61,298 nt of DNA, taken from assembly GCA_002706985.1 (NCBI GenBank), contig PAKP01000076.1:1-61298 (forward strand), given 5' to 3'. Numbering within the stretch: the stretch's first letter is position 1; every line of letters starts with the position of its first letter. The position numbers and the translations under genes were made by a program. This stretch comes from Sneathiella sp. GTDB taxonomy: Bacteria > Pseudomonadota > Alphaproteobacteria > Sneathiellales > Sneathiellaceae. The notes under the pieces were generated by a model that worked only from the letters and a program-made list of their open reading frames with translations, searched no databases and was not told the origin of the DNA. This document shows, piece by piece, positions 8,196-16,631 of the stretch.

Positions 8196-9380
8196 TCACC
8201 TCCCGCTTTCCTTTTCGGCGCCATTAGCATAGGGCAGGCGAGCGTTCTCCTCGTCGCGTTCCTTCGCGGCGGCGGCGCGCTTGCGCTTTATACCGAGCTC
8301 GGCAATCTCCGCAAAGTCCGGAGAGCGGAACCACAGGCTGTGATAGGCCGGTTCCATGGCAATGCCGCGTTCGGCCTTGTGCTGGCCGGTGGTGCCGAAA
8401 TTAATGGCGGACTTTCCTTGAGCGAGCGCCACTTCGACCGTCTGGTAGATGCCAAGCTCGAAATGCAGAAAGCGGATATTACCCAAATGGCCCCAATGTT
8501 GGGCGTAGATCGTATCTTCACTCAGAAAACTGAGCTGCATGGCCACCAGTTCATCGCCCCGGTAGGCGAAGGTGAGATCCTGAACGTCGGCCATGGTCTT
8601 AAAAATCTGTTCGAAATAGGCAAGGTTATGCCAGAGTTCCGTTTTGTTATGGTTGTAGGTCGCGGAATACAGCTCGAAGAAGGGCGCGGCGATTTCGGCG
8701 GTGAGGCTGTCATCGCTGTGGTTCCGGTAGGTTAGCCCCTCGGCGGCGACCTTCTTGCGCTCCCGCCGGATTTTAGAACGGCCGCGCGAATGCATCGCGG
8801 CCAGGACATCCTCGAAGGTGTCCGCCCCCGGATTATGCCAGACATAGGCATTGCCCTCGCTTTTCAGGAACCCGGCGGCTTCCGTGGCCTCCCATTCCGG
8901 CGCCGTCATATAGGCGATCTGGACGGAGGAGGCGTTTTCTCTCTCTGCCTGTTGCCGCAGCGCCGCGAGAAGGGCCAGCCGGGTTTCCGCTTTATTCTCA
9001 CTCTCGCGCACCAGCAGGCGCGGCCCGGTGATCGGAGTCATCGGTACTTCGACCTGAAGCTTCGGGTAATAAGGGCCCGCCGCCCGGTTGTGGGCCATGG
9101 CAAGGCCGAGATCGACCCCAAGCTCGCCTTCCGAATGATCCTTGAGATAGGCGGGCGCGGCGGCGACCACCTTGCCGGTCTTGTCCTGCAAGAGGAGGTG
9201 GCGGGGATGAAAGCCGTTTTCCGGGCTCGCGATGCCGCTTTCCTCCAGCGCCAGCAAATGACGGTGTTGAACATAGGGATGGTCCGGACCGGCGCAGCGG
9301 TCCCAGTCCTCTGGCGGAATATCGGCCATGGCTGTAAAGACGGAGACGGTTCCGCTTTCCATATGCAGCATGCTGTTCAA
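8196..9380 (-). CDS. DUF482/FemAB-like GNAT acyltransferase
   Basis: A 394-residue protein of the DUF482 (PF04339, COG3146) family, which belongs to the GNAT/FemAB fold and is named for supposed peptidoglycan-linked function. The diagnostic basic segment RGRSKIRRERKKVAAEG and the downstream FAYRGDELVAMQLSF and GTTGQHKAERG blocks are visible. FemX-like proteins transfer aminoacyl or acyl groups to amines. Between a GGT-like hydrolase (4-nt overlap) and a thioesterase/carrier pair, the likely job is amide-bond formation with a carrier-bound acid; that is inference. A TTG at 9380 has GGAAAGG at good distance; ATG codons at 9371 and 9362 are alternatives. Confidence 0.85.
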   Translation of the reverse strand: MNSMLHMESGTVSVFTAMADIPPEDWDRCAGPDHPYVQHRHLLALEESGIASPENGFHPRHLLLQDKTGKVVAAAPAYLKDHSEGELGVDLGLAMAHNRAAGPYYPKLQVEVPMTPITGPRLLVRESENKAETRLALLAALRQQAERENASSVQIAYMTAPEWEATEAAGFLKSEGNAYVWHNPGADTFEDVLAAMHSRGRSKIRRERKKVAAEGLTYRNHSDDSLTAEIAAPFFELYSATYNHNKTELWHNLAYFEQIFKTMADVQDLTFAYRGDELVAMQLSFLSEDTIYAQHWGHLGNIRFLHFELGIYQTVEVALAQGKSAINFGTTGQHKAERGIAMEPAYHSLWFRSPDFAEIAELGIKRKRAAAAKERDEENARLPYANGAEKESGR

Positions 9381-11128
9381 ACGACTGCCTTTCCGGTGCG
9401 GGCCCCTTGCTTGAGATGCTGACCGCTGGCGCGGCGCGGATCGCCGACCGCCTCCAGAGCGCCATCCGGATCGCGGGCGACCAGGCAGATGGAGGGCTTG
9501 GCGATGCCGCTTGCCTTGCCGTGGGAGGCCTTGTGCCCCAGCGCGGCAAGGGCGGTCAGTGTTGTTTCCGGCAGTTCATCCTCGATCACGACCTTCCCGG
9601 CGAAGGAAAGATGCGGCTCGGTAGAGGCCGGAACGCCATGGGTGAAGACACGCGGGGCCTTTGTCGCCTCAGACAGGCCGAGATCATGTGCAAGATGGCT
9701 GGCCAGAACCTGTGTCATGGCCTGAAGCTGCAAATCCGCACCGGGTCCGCCGCCTGCGATATGGCGGCCATTCGCTCCCCGGAAGATCATCGGATAGGCG
9801 CTGACGCGGGGACGTTTTTCGGCAGCAAGACAGGCCGGATGACCTGCCTCCACATAACTTTGCGCGCCACGCGTCGAGATAACGAAACCAAGCTCCGGCA
9901 CGACAGGTCCGTCGAAGGACGGATCGCTCGGTGTGGAGGCAAATATATTTCCGGCGCCATCGATCACCGCCGCAACCGAGGTGTCGAGCGTCATGGCCTC
10001 TTCATCCGGGGCTGGGGCAGGCGGAGACTTCATGCTGCGTTCAGCAATGTCACCAGCGGGTGGAAGCGGGTGGATCGCTGCCGCCATATCGATCAGGGCG
10101 GCGCGGGTCGCGGCATAGGCGGGGGAGAGTAGGGCTTCCATCGGGACATCTACAAAATCCGGATCACCGTAATAAGCCTCCCGGTCGACCAGCGCGAGTT
10201 TCAGCGCCTCGATCACCATATGGCAGGCCTCCACGGACTGCGGCGCAAGACGGGCAATGCCGCCTGAATCGAGGATTTGCAGTGCCTGGGAGAGGGCCGG
10301 GCCCTGCGTCCAGCTTGCGGGCGTATACAGCCTGCCGCCGAACACATCGGCCCCGGTCGCCTCGACAACCGGCGTGCGATGGGCGGTAAGATCGGCACGC
10401 GTCAGCCAGCCATCACATGCCTGTACATGCCGGATCATGGCCTCGGCGATCTCGCCTTCGTAGAAAACATCATGCACCGCCTGAAGTCCGGCGGCGCGCC
10501 CGGATTTCCGGGCGGCATTCCTGTCGGCATCGATCAGCAGGCCGATTGTCTTAGCAAGTTCAGGCAGGCGGAATATCTGCCCGGCCGCGACGGGGGCGCC
10601 CTCCGGCAGCCAGAGGCGGGCATTGTCCTCACTCATGCGCTGGTAATAGCGCTCGAACTGGGTGGAGCAGGAGACGAGATCGTCATGGGCAGGGAAGCCA
10701 TCCGCGGCGAGCGCCTGCGCCGGGGCCGCGAGATCGGCGAAACTCATGGTGCCGAAGCGGGCCAGCGCGGTCAGCCAGGCGTCCGGTGCAGCGGGCACGA
10801 CGGTCCGTAAGATTCCTTGCGGGATGCGTCCGCGGTGCTTCTCCCGGAAATAGTCAGGTGTCGCGCTGGCGGGCCAGCGTCCGGCCCCCTCGATAGAGAT
10901 ATAGCGGTTTTCATCGGCGAGATAGAGAAGGATCGGCGCGACGCCTCCGAACTGGACCTGCTCCGAATGCAGAACGGTGAGCGCGACGGAGGCTGCAACT
11001 CCGGCATCTACGGCATTCCCACCCGCTTCCAGAACATCTCTGGCTATTTCAGCTGCAACGTCATGTCCGACAGAAACAGCATAACTATCTTTAGTGGCGG
11101 CGGTCTGCGCCCCGCTTTGACGTGCCAT
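9377..11128 (-). CDS. Gamma-glutamyltransferase-family Ntn hydrolase, cytoplasmic and divergent
   Basis: A 583-residue GGT-family proenzyme. The large-subunit start (SVGHDVAAEIARDVLEAGG, then NAVDAGVAASVALTV) is clear. The autocleavage nucleophile is Thr383 in LDTSVAAVIDGAGN, aligned with Thr391 of E. coli GGT. Two things are odd. There is no signal peptide, although most bacterial GGTs are periplasmic. The substrate-carboxylate Arg motif (REMAP in E. coli) is replaced by GAGRWP, as in GGT-like acylases and amidohydrolases, so a gamma-glutamyl substrate is doubtful. It is the first gene of the four-gene operon ending at 5556. It could deacylate, transfer or hydrolyse an amide product of the operon. 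Confidence 0.9.
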   Translation of the reverse strand: MARQSGAQTAATKDSYAVSVGHDVAAEIARDVLEAGGNAVDAGVAASVALTVLHSEQVQFGGVAPILLYLADENRYISIEGAGRWPASATPDYFREKHRGRIPQGILRTVVPAAPDAWLTALARFGTMSFADLAAPAQALAADGFPAHDDLVSCSTQFERYYQRMSEDNARLWLPEGAPVAAGQIFRLPELAKTIGLLIDADRNAARKSGRAAGLQAVHDVFYEGEIAEAMIRHVQACDGWLTRADLTAHRTPVVEATGADVFGGRLYTPASWTQGPALSQALQILDSGGIARLAPQSVEACHMVIEALKLALVDREAYYGDPDFVDVPMEALLSPAYAATRAALIDMAAAIHPLPPAGDIAERSMKSPPAPAPDEEAMTLDTSVAAVIDGAGNIFASTPSDPSFDGPVVPELGFVISTRGAQSYVEAGHPACLAAEKRPRVSAYPMIFRGANGRHIAGGGPGADLQLQAMTQVLASHLAHDLGLSEATKAPRVFTHGVPASTEPHLSFAGKVVIEDELPETTLTALAALGHKASHGKASGIAKPSICLVARDPDGALEAVGDPRRASGQHLKQGARTGKAVV

Positions 11129-11213
11129 TCAGATCAACTGACCGAAATACTGTTGGCCATTCCCGTGTTAAAAAACCAAATTATGCAACAAATACTGTTA
11201 AATTTCTCTTTAA

Positions 11214-11233
11214 TTCGGCAGAGTTCCGCCGAA
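11214..11233. repeat. Hairpin-forming inverted repeat between the panE-like gene and the GGT-like gene
   Basis: TTCGGC and GCCGAA are separated by 8 nt in the 136-nt gap behind the panE-like stop. No T-run follows on the minus strand, so a classical terminator is not supported; it may still reduce read-through. Confidence 0.3.
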
Positions 11234-11264
11234 GGCCGTGACCACTGATATGGCTTCCCGTGAC

Positions 11265-12245
11265 CTAATAGCAACCAAGCAGCCTTGCCTTCTGGCGCAG
11301 CAACGAGACGACAGTGTCGATCGTCGGGGTCTCATGACCGGTGATCGCGCCCATTTCCTGCAAGGCAGTGACCAGCGCGTCAATCTCCATCGGGCGGCCG
11401 CTCTCAAGGTCGACCAGCATCGATGTTTTATGCGGACCGACCCCGGCGGCCCCCTCGATCCGGGCGTCTACGTCGATCGGGTAGTTGACGCCGAGGGATT
11501 CCCCGATGGCCTGCGCCTCCAGCATCATTTTCCGGGCAACCGCGCGCGTTTCCGGATTGCCGGTGATCAGGTCCAGCGTTGCGCCGGTCAGCGCGGAGAT
11601 CGGGTTGAAACTGAGGTTGCCCCAGAGCTTGACCCAGATATCGGAGCGGATATCGGTCCGCACGGGGGCTTTCAGCCCGGCGCCGATCAGCAGCTTGGAG
11701 AGGGCCTTGACCCGCTCCGTCCGCTCGCCGGTGGGTTCGCCCACCGGGAAACGGTCCCCGGCCATATGGGTGATGACGCCAGGCTCGGTCACCTCCGCCG
11801 CCTGATAGATGACGCAGCCGATGGCGCGTTCGGGTCCGATGCCGTCCCAGATTTTGCCGTCCGGATCGACCGCCTTGACCCGGCGGTTCTTGGTCTCGCC
11901 CTCGATGCCGTAGAAATACCACCAGGGCACGCCGTTCTGCGCCGCCACCACCGCCGTCTCCGGGCCGAGCAGGGGCTGGACCTTGTCGACAATTCCGGCG
12001 ACGGAATGCGCCTTGAGGGCGATGATCACATAGTCCTGCGGCCCAAGCTCCGCCGGATCGTCCGTGGCGGTGATGTTATCCAGAGTGAAGGTTTCGTCCG
12101 GCCCCTTGATCGTCAGGCCGTTCTTCTGAATGGCGGCGAGATGCGGCCCGCGGGCAATGAGCGAGACCTCTGCCTCTCCTTTACGCGCCAGTAGTCCGCC
12201 GATCAGGCCACCGATGGCCCCGGCGCCATAAATACATATCTTCAT
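11265..12245 (-). CDS. 2-dehydropantoate 2-reductase family (PanE-like)
   Basis: A 326-residue NADPH-dependent ketopantoate-reductase-family protein. The N-terminal Rossmann motif is YGAGAIGGLIGGLLARKG. The catalytic Lys is probably in the IIALKAHSV segment or further along in the helical domain, where KLWGNLSFNPISALTGATL matches the family's C-terminal block. Its ATG overlaps the TAA of the upstream AMP-ligase by one base, so the two are coupled. That pairing suggests a catabolic 2-oxo or 2-hydroxy acid role rather than pantothenate synthesis, but the substrate is open. Confidence 0.9.
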   Translation of the reverse strand: MKICIYGAGAIGGLIGGLLARKGEAEVSLIARGPHLAAIQKNGLTIKGPDETFTLDNITATDDPAELGPQDYVIIALKAHSVAGIVDKVQPLLGPETAVVAAQNGVPWWYFYGIEGETKNRRVKAVDPDGKIWDGIGPERAIGCVIYQAAEVTEPGVITHMAGDRFPVGEPTGERTERVKALSKLLIGAGLKAPVRTDIRSDIWVKLWGNLSFNPISALTGATLDLITGNPETRAVARKMMLEAQAIGESLGVNYPIDVDARIEGAAGVGPHKTSMLVDLESGRPMEIDALVTALQEMGAITGHETPTIDTVVSLLRQKARLLGCY

Positions 12246-13765
12246 TATACCAATCCCAGTTTTTCGGCCATGCCGATGCGTTGCAGCTTGCCTGTCGCCC
12301 CTTTTGGAATCTCATCGAGCAGCGTGATGCTGCGCGGCACCTTGAAGGCAGCGAGGCTTTGGGCGGCGAAATCACGAAGCTCCGCCTCGCTTGCCGTCTG
12401 TCCCTCTTTCAGGACTACCGCCGCCGCGACATCCTCCCCAAGCTTGTCATGGGGCAGGGCGAAGGTCACCACCTGCTCGACCGCGGGATGGTTCATCAGG
12501 ATTTCGTCGACCTCGCGCGGGGAGATTTTCTCGCCGCCGCGATTGATGATCTCCTTCAGCCGTCCGGTGATGGTGACATATCCCTCATCGGTCATGATGC
12601 CCTGATCACCGGTGCGGAACCAGCCGTCGGTGAAGGCCTCCGCATTTGCCTTGGGGTTGTTCTCATAGCCCGTCGTGACATTGTCGCCGCGAATGACAAT
12701 CTCTCCCGTCTCGCCAGCGGTCAGAATTTGCCCCTCCGCCGACATGATGGCAACCTCCGGTCCCGAGGCGATGCCGACGCTGCCCGGAATGCGTTTTGCG
12801 GGCGGCAGCGGGTTCGCGGCCATCTGATGCGCCGCCTCGGTCATGCCATAGGCCTCGATCACCGGGCAGTTCCACATCTCTTCCAGCGCCGTCATCACTT
12901 GCGGCGGCAGCGAGGCGGAAGAAGAACGGATAAAGCGCAGCTTCGCCGCCGACACGATGTCCGCATTGCGGCCGCCACGGGCCAGAATGGCCTGATGCAT
13001 GGTCGGCACGGCGGTGTACCAGCTCGGGCTCTCATCCGCGATCCAGCCGAAGACCTTGAGGGCGTTGAACCCCGGCGTACAGGTCACGCTTGCCCCGGCC
13101 TGCAGGGAGGACAACACCGCCGCGATCAGCCCGTGAATATGAAAGAGCGGCATGATGTTAAGACATTTATCCGCCGGTTCCAGTTTGAGCGAGCGAGCGA
13201 TGTTCCCCGCCGACGCCGTGACATTGCGGTGACTGAGCGGCACGATCTTGGGCCGCGACGTGGTGCCGGAGGTATGCAGGATCAGCGCGATATCCTCCGC
13301 CCCGGCGGCGCCGGGCTCGGCGGCTGTGCCCATGCTCTCGCCTTTCAGGGTGAAATATCCGGCGGGCGTATTGTCTCCCGCCACCAGCTCGATCACGGCG
13401 ATGCCGAGCTTTTTGGCAACTGCCACCGCTGGGCTGTTGCTGCCTTCCTCAACCAGCAGGGCCTTTGCCTTGAGATCGTCGAGATAGAACTCGAATTCTT
13501 CCGCCTTATAGTCCGGGTTGAGCGGGGCGGTGGTTGCCGCGCAGGCGACGGTGACGAAGGCGCTGGCCATTTCCGGCCCGTTGGGAAGCACGATGGCCAC
13601 CCGGTCGCCGCGCCCGATCCCGAGCTCGTTCAGCCGCACAATGGTGGCCGAGGCGAGATTGCGCAGCTCCTGATAGGAGAGGGGGGAGCGGGACGGCGTG
13701 CCGATGGCCGGCATTCTGTCCTCTCCCTTCCCGATAAGATTTTCAAGTGTCGTGGCTTCTGACAT
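12245..13765 (-). CDS. AMP-dependent acyl-CoA ligase (FadD / oxalyl-CoA synthetase-like)
   Basis: A 506-residue ANL-family ligase that forms acyl-CoA through an acyl-adenylate. The P-loop is HTSGTTSRPKIVPLSHRNV, AYGMTEAAHQM is the A5-like motif, WFRTGDQGIMTDEGYV the A7/A8 region, and GATGKLQRIG carries the C-terminal catalytic Lys. The TSRPK form of the P-loop resembles plant AAE3 and related oxalyl-CoA synthetases, but that alone does not set the substrate. It is the first gene of a two-gene unit with the PanE-like reductase. Confidence 0.92.
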   Translation of the reverse strand: MSEATTLENLIGKGEDRMPAIGTPSRSPLSYQELRNLASATIVRLNELGIGRGDRVAIVLPNGPEMASAFVTVACAATTAPLNPDYKAEEFEFYLDDLKAKALLVEEGSNSPAVAVAKKLGIAVIELVAGDNTPAGYFTLKGESMGTAAEPGAAGAEDIALILHTSGTTSRPKIVPLSHRNVTASAGNIARSLKLEPADKCLNIMPLFHIHGLIAAVLSSLQAGASVTCTPGFNALKVFGWIADESPSWYTAVPTMHQAILARGGRNADIVSAAKLRFIRSSSASLPPQVMTALEEMWNCPVIEAYGMTEAAHQMAANPLPPAKRIPGSVGIASGPEVAIMSAEGQILTAGETGEIVIRGDNVTTGYENNPKANAEAFTDGWFRTGDQGIMTDEGYVTITGRLKEIINRGGEKISPREVDEILMNHPAVEQVVTFALPHDKLGEDVAAAVVLKEGQTASEAELRDFAAQSLAAFKVPRSITLLDEIPKGATGKLQRIGMAEKLGLV

Positions 13766-13964
13766 TCGACTGACGATCCCCGCTGATGGTTAGCTGTTGT
13801 TTGTTTTGACCAATTTGCCCCATTTACGGGCTTCCTGTCACGCTAAACTTGTCTCTTTTGGCACAGGAAGGCCGGTTCCTTTATTCTGTTGAAGCCTGCG
13901 CAAAAGCCATTACAATGACTGACTAATCATTCATTATTCTGAAACGCAGGGATGGCGGGGATAG

Positions 13965-14879
13965 ATGGCAAAGAAAGGGATGATAACAGGGTTTATCGGG
14001 CTCGGGGCCATTGGCCTGCCGATGGCGCTCCGGATTGCGGGCACGGGTCTGCCGCTTCACGTCTGGGCGCGGCGACCCGAGCAGATGACGCCCGCGCTGG
14101 AGGCGGGCGCGGTGGCGAGCGACGGGCCGGTGGCCATGGCTGCAGACTGCGATGTGATCTGCCTGTGCCTCTCCAACACCGAAGCGGTGGAGGAAGTCGT
14201 CTTCGGGCCCGGCGGTTTGGCGGAAGGACTGAAAGGCTCGGGCGCGGGCAAGCTCATCATCGATCATTCCACCGTTCATCCGGAGCGCACCCGCGAGATG
14301 GCGGCGCGGCTTTTTGAGATGACCGGCGCGGGCTGGGTCGATGCGCCGGTCTCCGGCGGACCGAAGGGCGCGGCAGAAGGGACATTGGCCGTCATGGCGG
14401 GCGGCCTGGCCGAGGATGTTGAGCGCGCGTCGGAAATTCTCGCGGCCTTTGCCGGGCAGATAACCCATATGGGTCCGGCCGGATGCGGCCAGGCGACGAA
14501 GGCCTGCAACCAGATCATTTCCGCAAGCGCCATTTCCGGCATGGCGGAGGCGCTGTCGCTGGGCCTGCGCTTCGGCCTCGATATCCATGCGCTGCCGCAG
14601 GCGGTGAAGGGCGGCTGGGCGGATTCGCCGCTTCTGCGCCACTACATGCCGCGCATGATCTCCGGCGAGCTGGTCGGCTCGACCCGGACGATTATCAAGG
14701 ACCTCGGGATCGCCTGCGAACTGGCGCGGGCGAGGGGCACCAGCCTGCCCGTCGCCGAGCAGCTGCTCGATACCTATCGCCGGGTGCAGGCGGAGGGCTA
14801 TCCGGAAAGCGGGATCGGCAGCCTTATCTATGCGCTGGAATCCGTCCCGCTCGGCAAGGATCAGGAGCAGGACGGCTAA
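13965..14879 (+). CDS. NAD(P)-dependent 3-hydroxyisobutyrate dehydrogenase-family oxidoreductase
   Basis: A 304-residue beta-hydroxyacid dehydrogenase. FIGLGAIGLPMALRIAG at the N-terminus is the Rossmann motif, DAPVSGGPKGAAEGTLAVM is the substrate-binding block, and GPAGCGQATKACNQ carries the catalytic Lys (K in ATKACNQ). Family members oxidise 3-hydroxyisobutyrate or reduce tartronate semialdehyde. It diverges from the AMP-ligase/PanE pair across 199 nt and converges with the next ligase (2-nt gap). An ATG five codons downstream is a possible alternative start. Confidence 0.92.
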   Translation: MAKKGMITGFIGLGAIGLPMALRIAGTGLPLHVWARRPEQMTPALEAGAVASDGPVAMAADCDVICLCLSNTEAVEEVVFGPGGLAEGLKGSGAGKLIIDHSTVHPERTREMAARLFEMTGAGWVDAPVSGGPKGAAEGTLAVMAGGLAEDVERASEILAAFAGQITHMGPAGCGQATKACNQIISASAISGMAEALSLGLRFGLDIHALPQAVKGGWADSPLLRHYMPRMISGELVGSTRTIIKDLGIACELARARGTSLPVAEQLLDTYRRVQAEGYPESGIGSLIYALESVPLGKDQEQDG

Positions 14880-14881
14880 TT

Positions 14882-16471
14882 TCAGGCTTCGATCGCGGGC
14901 AGGCTGTCGCGGAGTTCCTTCTTGGCGATCTTCTCAAGGGTCGAACGCGGGAAATCCTCCAGTATGATGACATCACGCACCACCTTGAAATCGGCGAGGT
15001 TGGCCTTGCAGAGCGCTATGATCTGTTCCTTGAGGTCGTCGGGCGCCGCGGCGGTGGGGGTTACGAACACCACCGGCACTTCATCCAGCATGTAATGCTT
15101 CTGCCCGACCACGGCGCATTCATTGACCCAGCCGCTCTCCAGGATAACCGCCTCGATCTCAGAGGCGGCGACATTCTCTGCGCCTACTTTCAGCATGTCC
15201 TTCTCGCGGTCGCCGAAAAAGAGATTGCCGTCCTCATCCATGGGGATGACATCACCGGTCTCGAACCAGCCGTCCGCATCGAAGGCCTTCTCATTGGCTT
15301 CGGGATTGCGGAAATATTCCTTGAACAGGCTGACGCCGCGCACTCCGCGGATATAGAGCAGGCCGCGCTCCCCGGGTCTGATATGGCGGCCGTCCTCATG
15401 GCGAATTTCGATATCATAGCCAGGGGCGACGCGGCCGATACAGCGGGTCGGGCCCGGATGGTCGATATCGCCGACGATGCCTTGTGTAATGGTTTCCGTC
15501 ATGCCCCACCAGCCATAGGTGCGGATGCCATAGGCCTCCTCCACCTCCGGCATGCGGACCGCGGGGTTCCAGAAACGGAAGCTGTGATCCGGCGGCGGGT
15601 CCTGCGCCAGCAGCGCCTTCACGCAGAACGGGATGAGGGAGCACCAGGTGCAGTTGTTGCGGATCGCCACCTCCCAGAAGCGCGAGGCGGAGAATCGCGG
15701 CTGCACGACCATGGTGCCGCCGACCCAGAGGCTGCCCAGCATCGAATAGGACTGCGCATTGGTGTGAAAGAGCGGCAGGAAGACCTGCGTGATGTCATCG
15801 CCCGACAGCCGCATATGGGCGGCGTTCATCTGCGCCCCCCAGATCGCGTTGGCATGGGTCCAGAGAACCGCCTTGGGCCGCGATGTGGTGCCGGAGGTGA
15901 ACTGCACGCCGAGGTTGGCGAAGGGGTCCGTGGCGCGCGCGGGGCAGGGCGCGGTTTCCGCGAGCAGTTCGGCAAAGGGAATATATTCGATGCCGTCCGG
16001 AATCGCATCGGGGCTGCCGGCGTTATTGTCGGTGACCGCGAGGAACTTGATATCCGGCGCGGAGGAGCTGACCAGCTCGGCAAAAGACGGCTGGGTAATG
16101 GCGGCGACAATCCCGGCATGATCGGCGAAATAGATCATGTCCCGGGCGACGGAACGGGTATTGGTGGAGACCGCCACCGCGCCGACACGGGCGCAGGCAA
16201 ACCAGGAGATGACAAACTCTGGGCTGTTGTCGAGATGCAGCATCACCCGGTCGCCGAGCGCAACCCCGCGCGCATGGAGCGCGGCGGCCACGGCCTCCAG
16301 CTTGGCGGCGAAATCCCCATAGGTCAGCGTTTGCGGCCTGCCCTCGAACGGCTCCCAGATCATGAAGGGCTGATCCGGGGTGCGTTCCACCCACTGGCGG
16401 AGCAGCCACGGAATATCGCGCCCTTCGACCATCGCCTTGTGGGATTGTTCGATTGCGGAGAGTAATGTCAT
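14882..16471 (-). CDS. AMP-dependent acyl-CoA ligase (CaiC-like)
   Basis: A 529-residue ANL ligase. The P-loop is VQFTSGTTSRPKAVLWTHAN; the YGWWGMTET motif, the WFETGDVIPMDEDGNL block and the C-terminal catalytic Lys region RSTLEKIAKKEL are all present. Overall it resembles the crotonobetaine/carnitine-CoA ligase branch. It is a single gene, convergent with the dehydrogenase on its left and divergent from the SDR/NTF2 operon on its right, so context gives no substrate. Confidence 0.9.
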   Translation of the reverse strand: MTLLSAIEQSHKAMVEGRDIPWLLRQWVERTPDQPFMIWEPFEGRPQTLTYGDFAAKLEAVAAALHARGVALGDRVMLHLDNSPEFVISWFACARVGAVAVSTNTRSVARDMIYFADHAGIVAAITQPSFAELVSSSAPDIKFLAVTDNNAGSPDAIPDGIEYIPFAELLAETAPCPARATDPFANLGVQFTSGTTSRPKAVLWTHANAIWGAQMNAAHMRLSGDDITQVFLPLFHTNAQSYSMLGSLWVGGTMVVQPRFSASRFWEVAIRNNCTWCSLIPFCVKALLAQDPPPDHSFRFWNPAVRMPEVEEAYGIRTYGWWGMTETITQGIVGDIDHPGPTRCIGRVAPGYDIEIRHEDGRHIRPGERGLLYIRGVRGVSLFKEYFRNPEANEKAFDADGWFETGDVIPMDEDGNLFFGDREKDMLKVGAENVAASEIEAVILESGWVNECAVVGQKHYMLDEVPVVFVTPTAAAPDDLKEQIIALCKANLADFKVVRDVIILEDFPRSTLEKIAKKELRDSLPAIEA

Positions 16472-16568
16472 GTCCCTGTCCCTTGTTATTCTTTTCGGAA
16501 ATCATAAAAAGGAATTTCATGAATGGCCAGCCCCGCTGCACAGAAAACCGAAAATATGGATGCGAAGA

Positions 16569-16598
16569 TGATCTGGCACTGTATCCTCTGCGTACAAC
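16569..16598 (+). promoter_or_regulatory. Candidate RpoE-type promoter for the SDR/NTF2 operon
   Basis: TGATCT at 16569-16574 and TACAAC at 16593-16598 are separated by exactly 18 nt, the spacing seen in the divergent promoters of the rpoE-chrR locus 4.7 kb away. The -10 element ends 33 nt before the SDR start. Assignment to RpoE is inference from this similarity. Confidence 0.45.
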
Positions 16599-16631
16599 AG
16601 AGCAACACCGGATCAAGCAGGATGGGTGACT

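Noticed and set aside
11214..11233. Rho-independent terminator behind the panE-like gene
   Set aside because: The 6-bp stem is real but no T-run follows on the transcribed strand, so I list it only as an inverted repeat.
14483..16465. Long plus-strand frame opposite the CaiC-like ligase
   Set aside because: No recognisable motif, covers the end of the dehydrogenase gene in another frame and runs antisense to a clear ligase.
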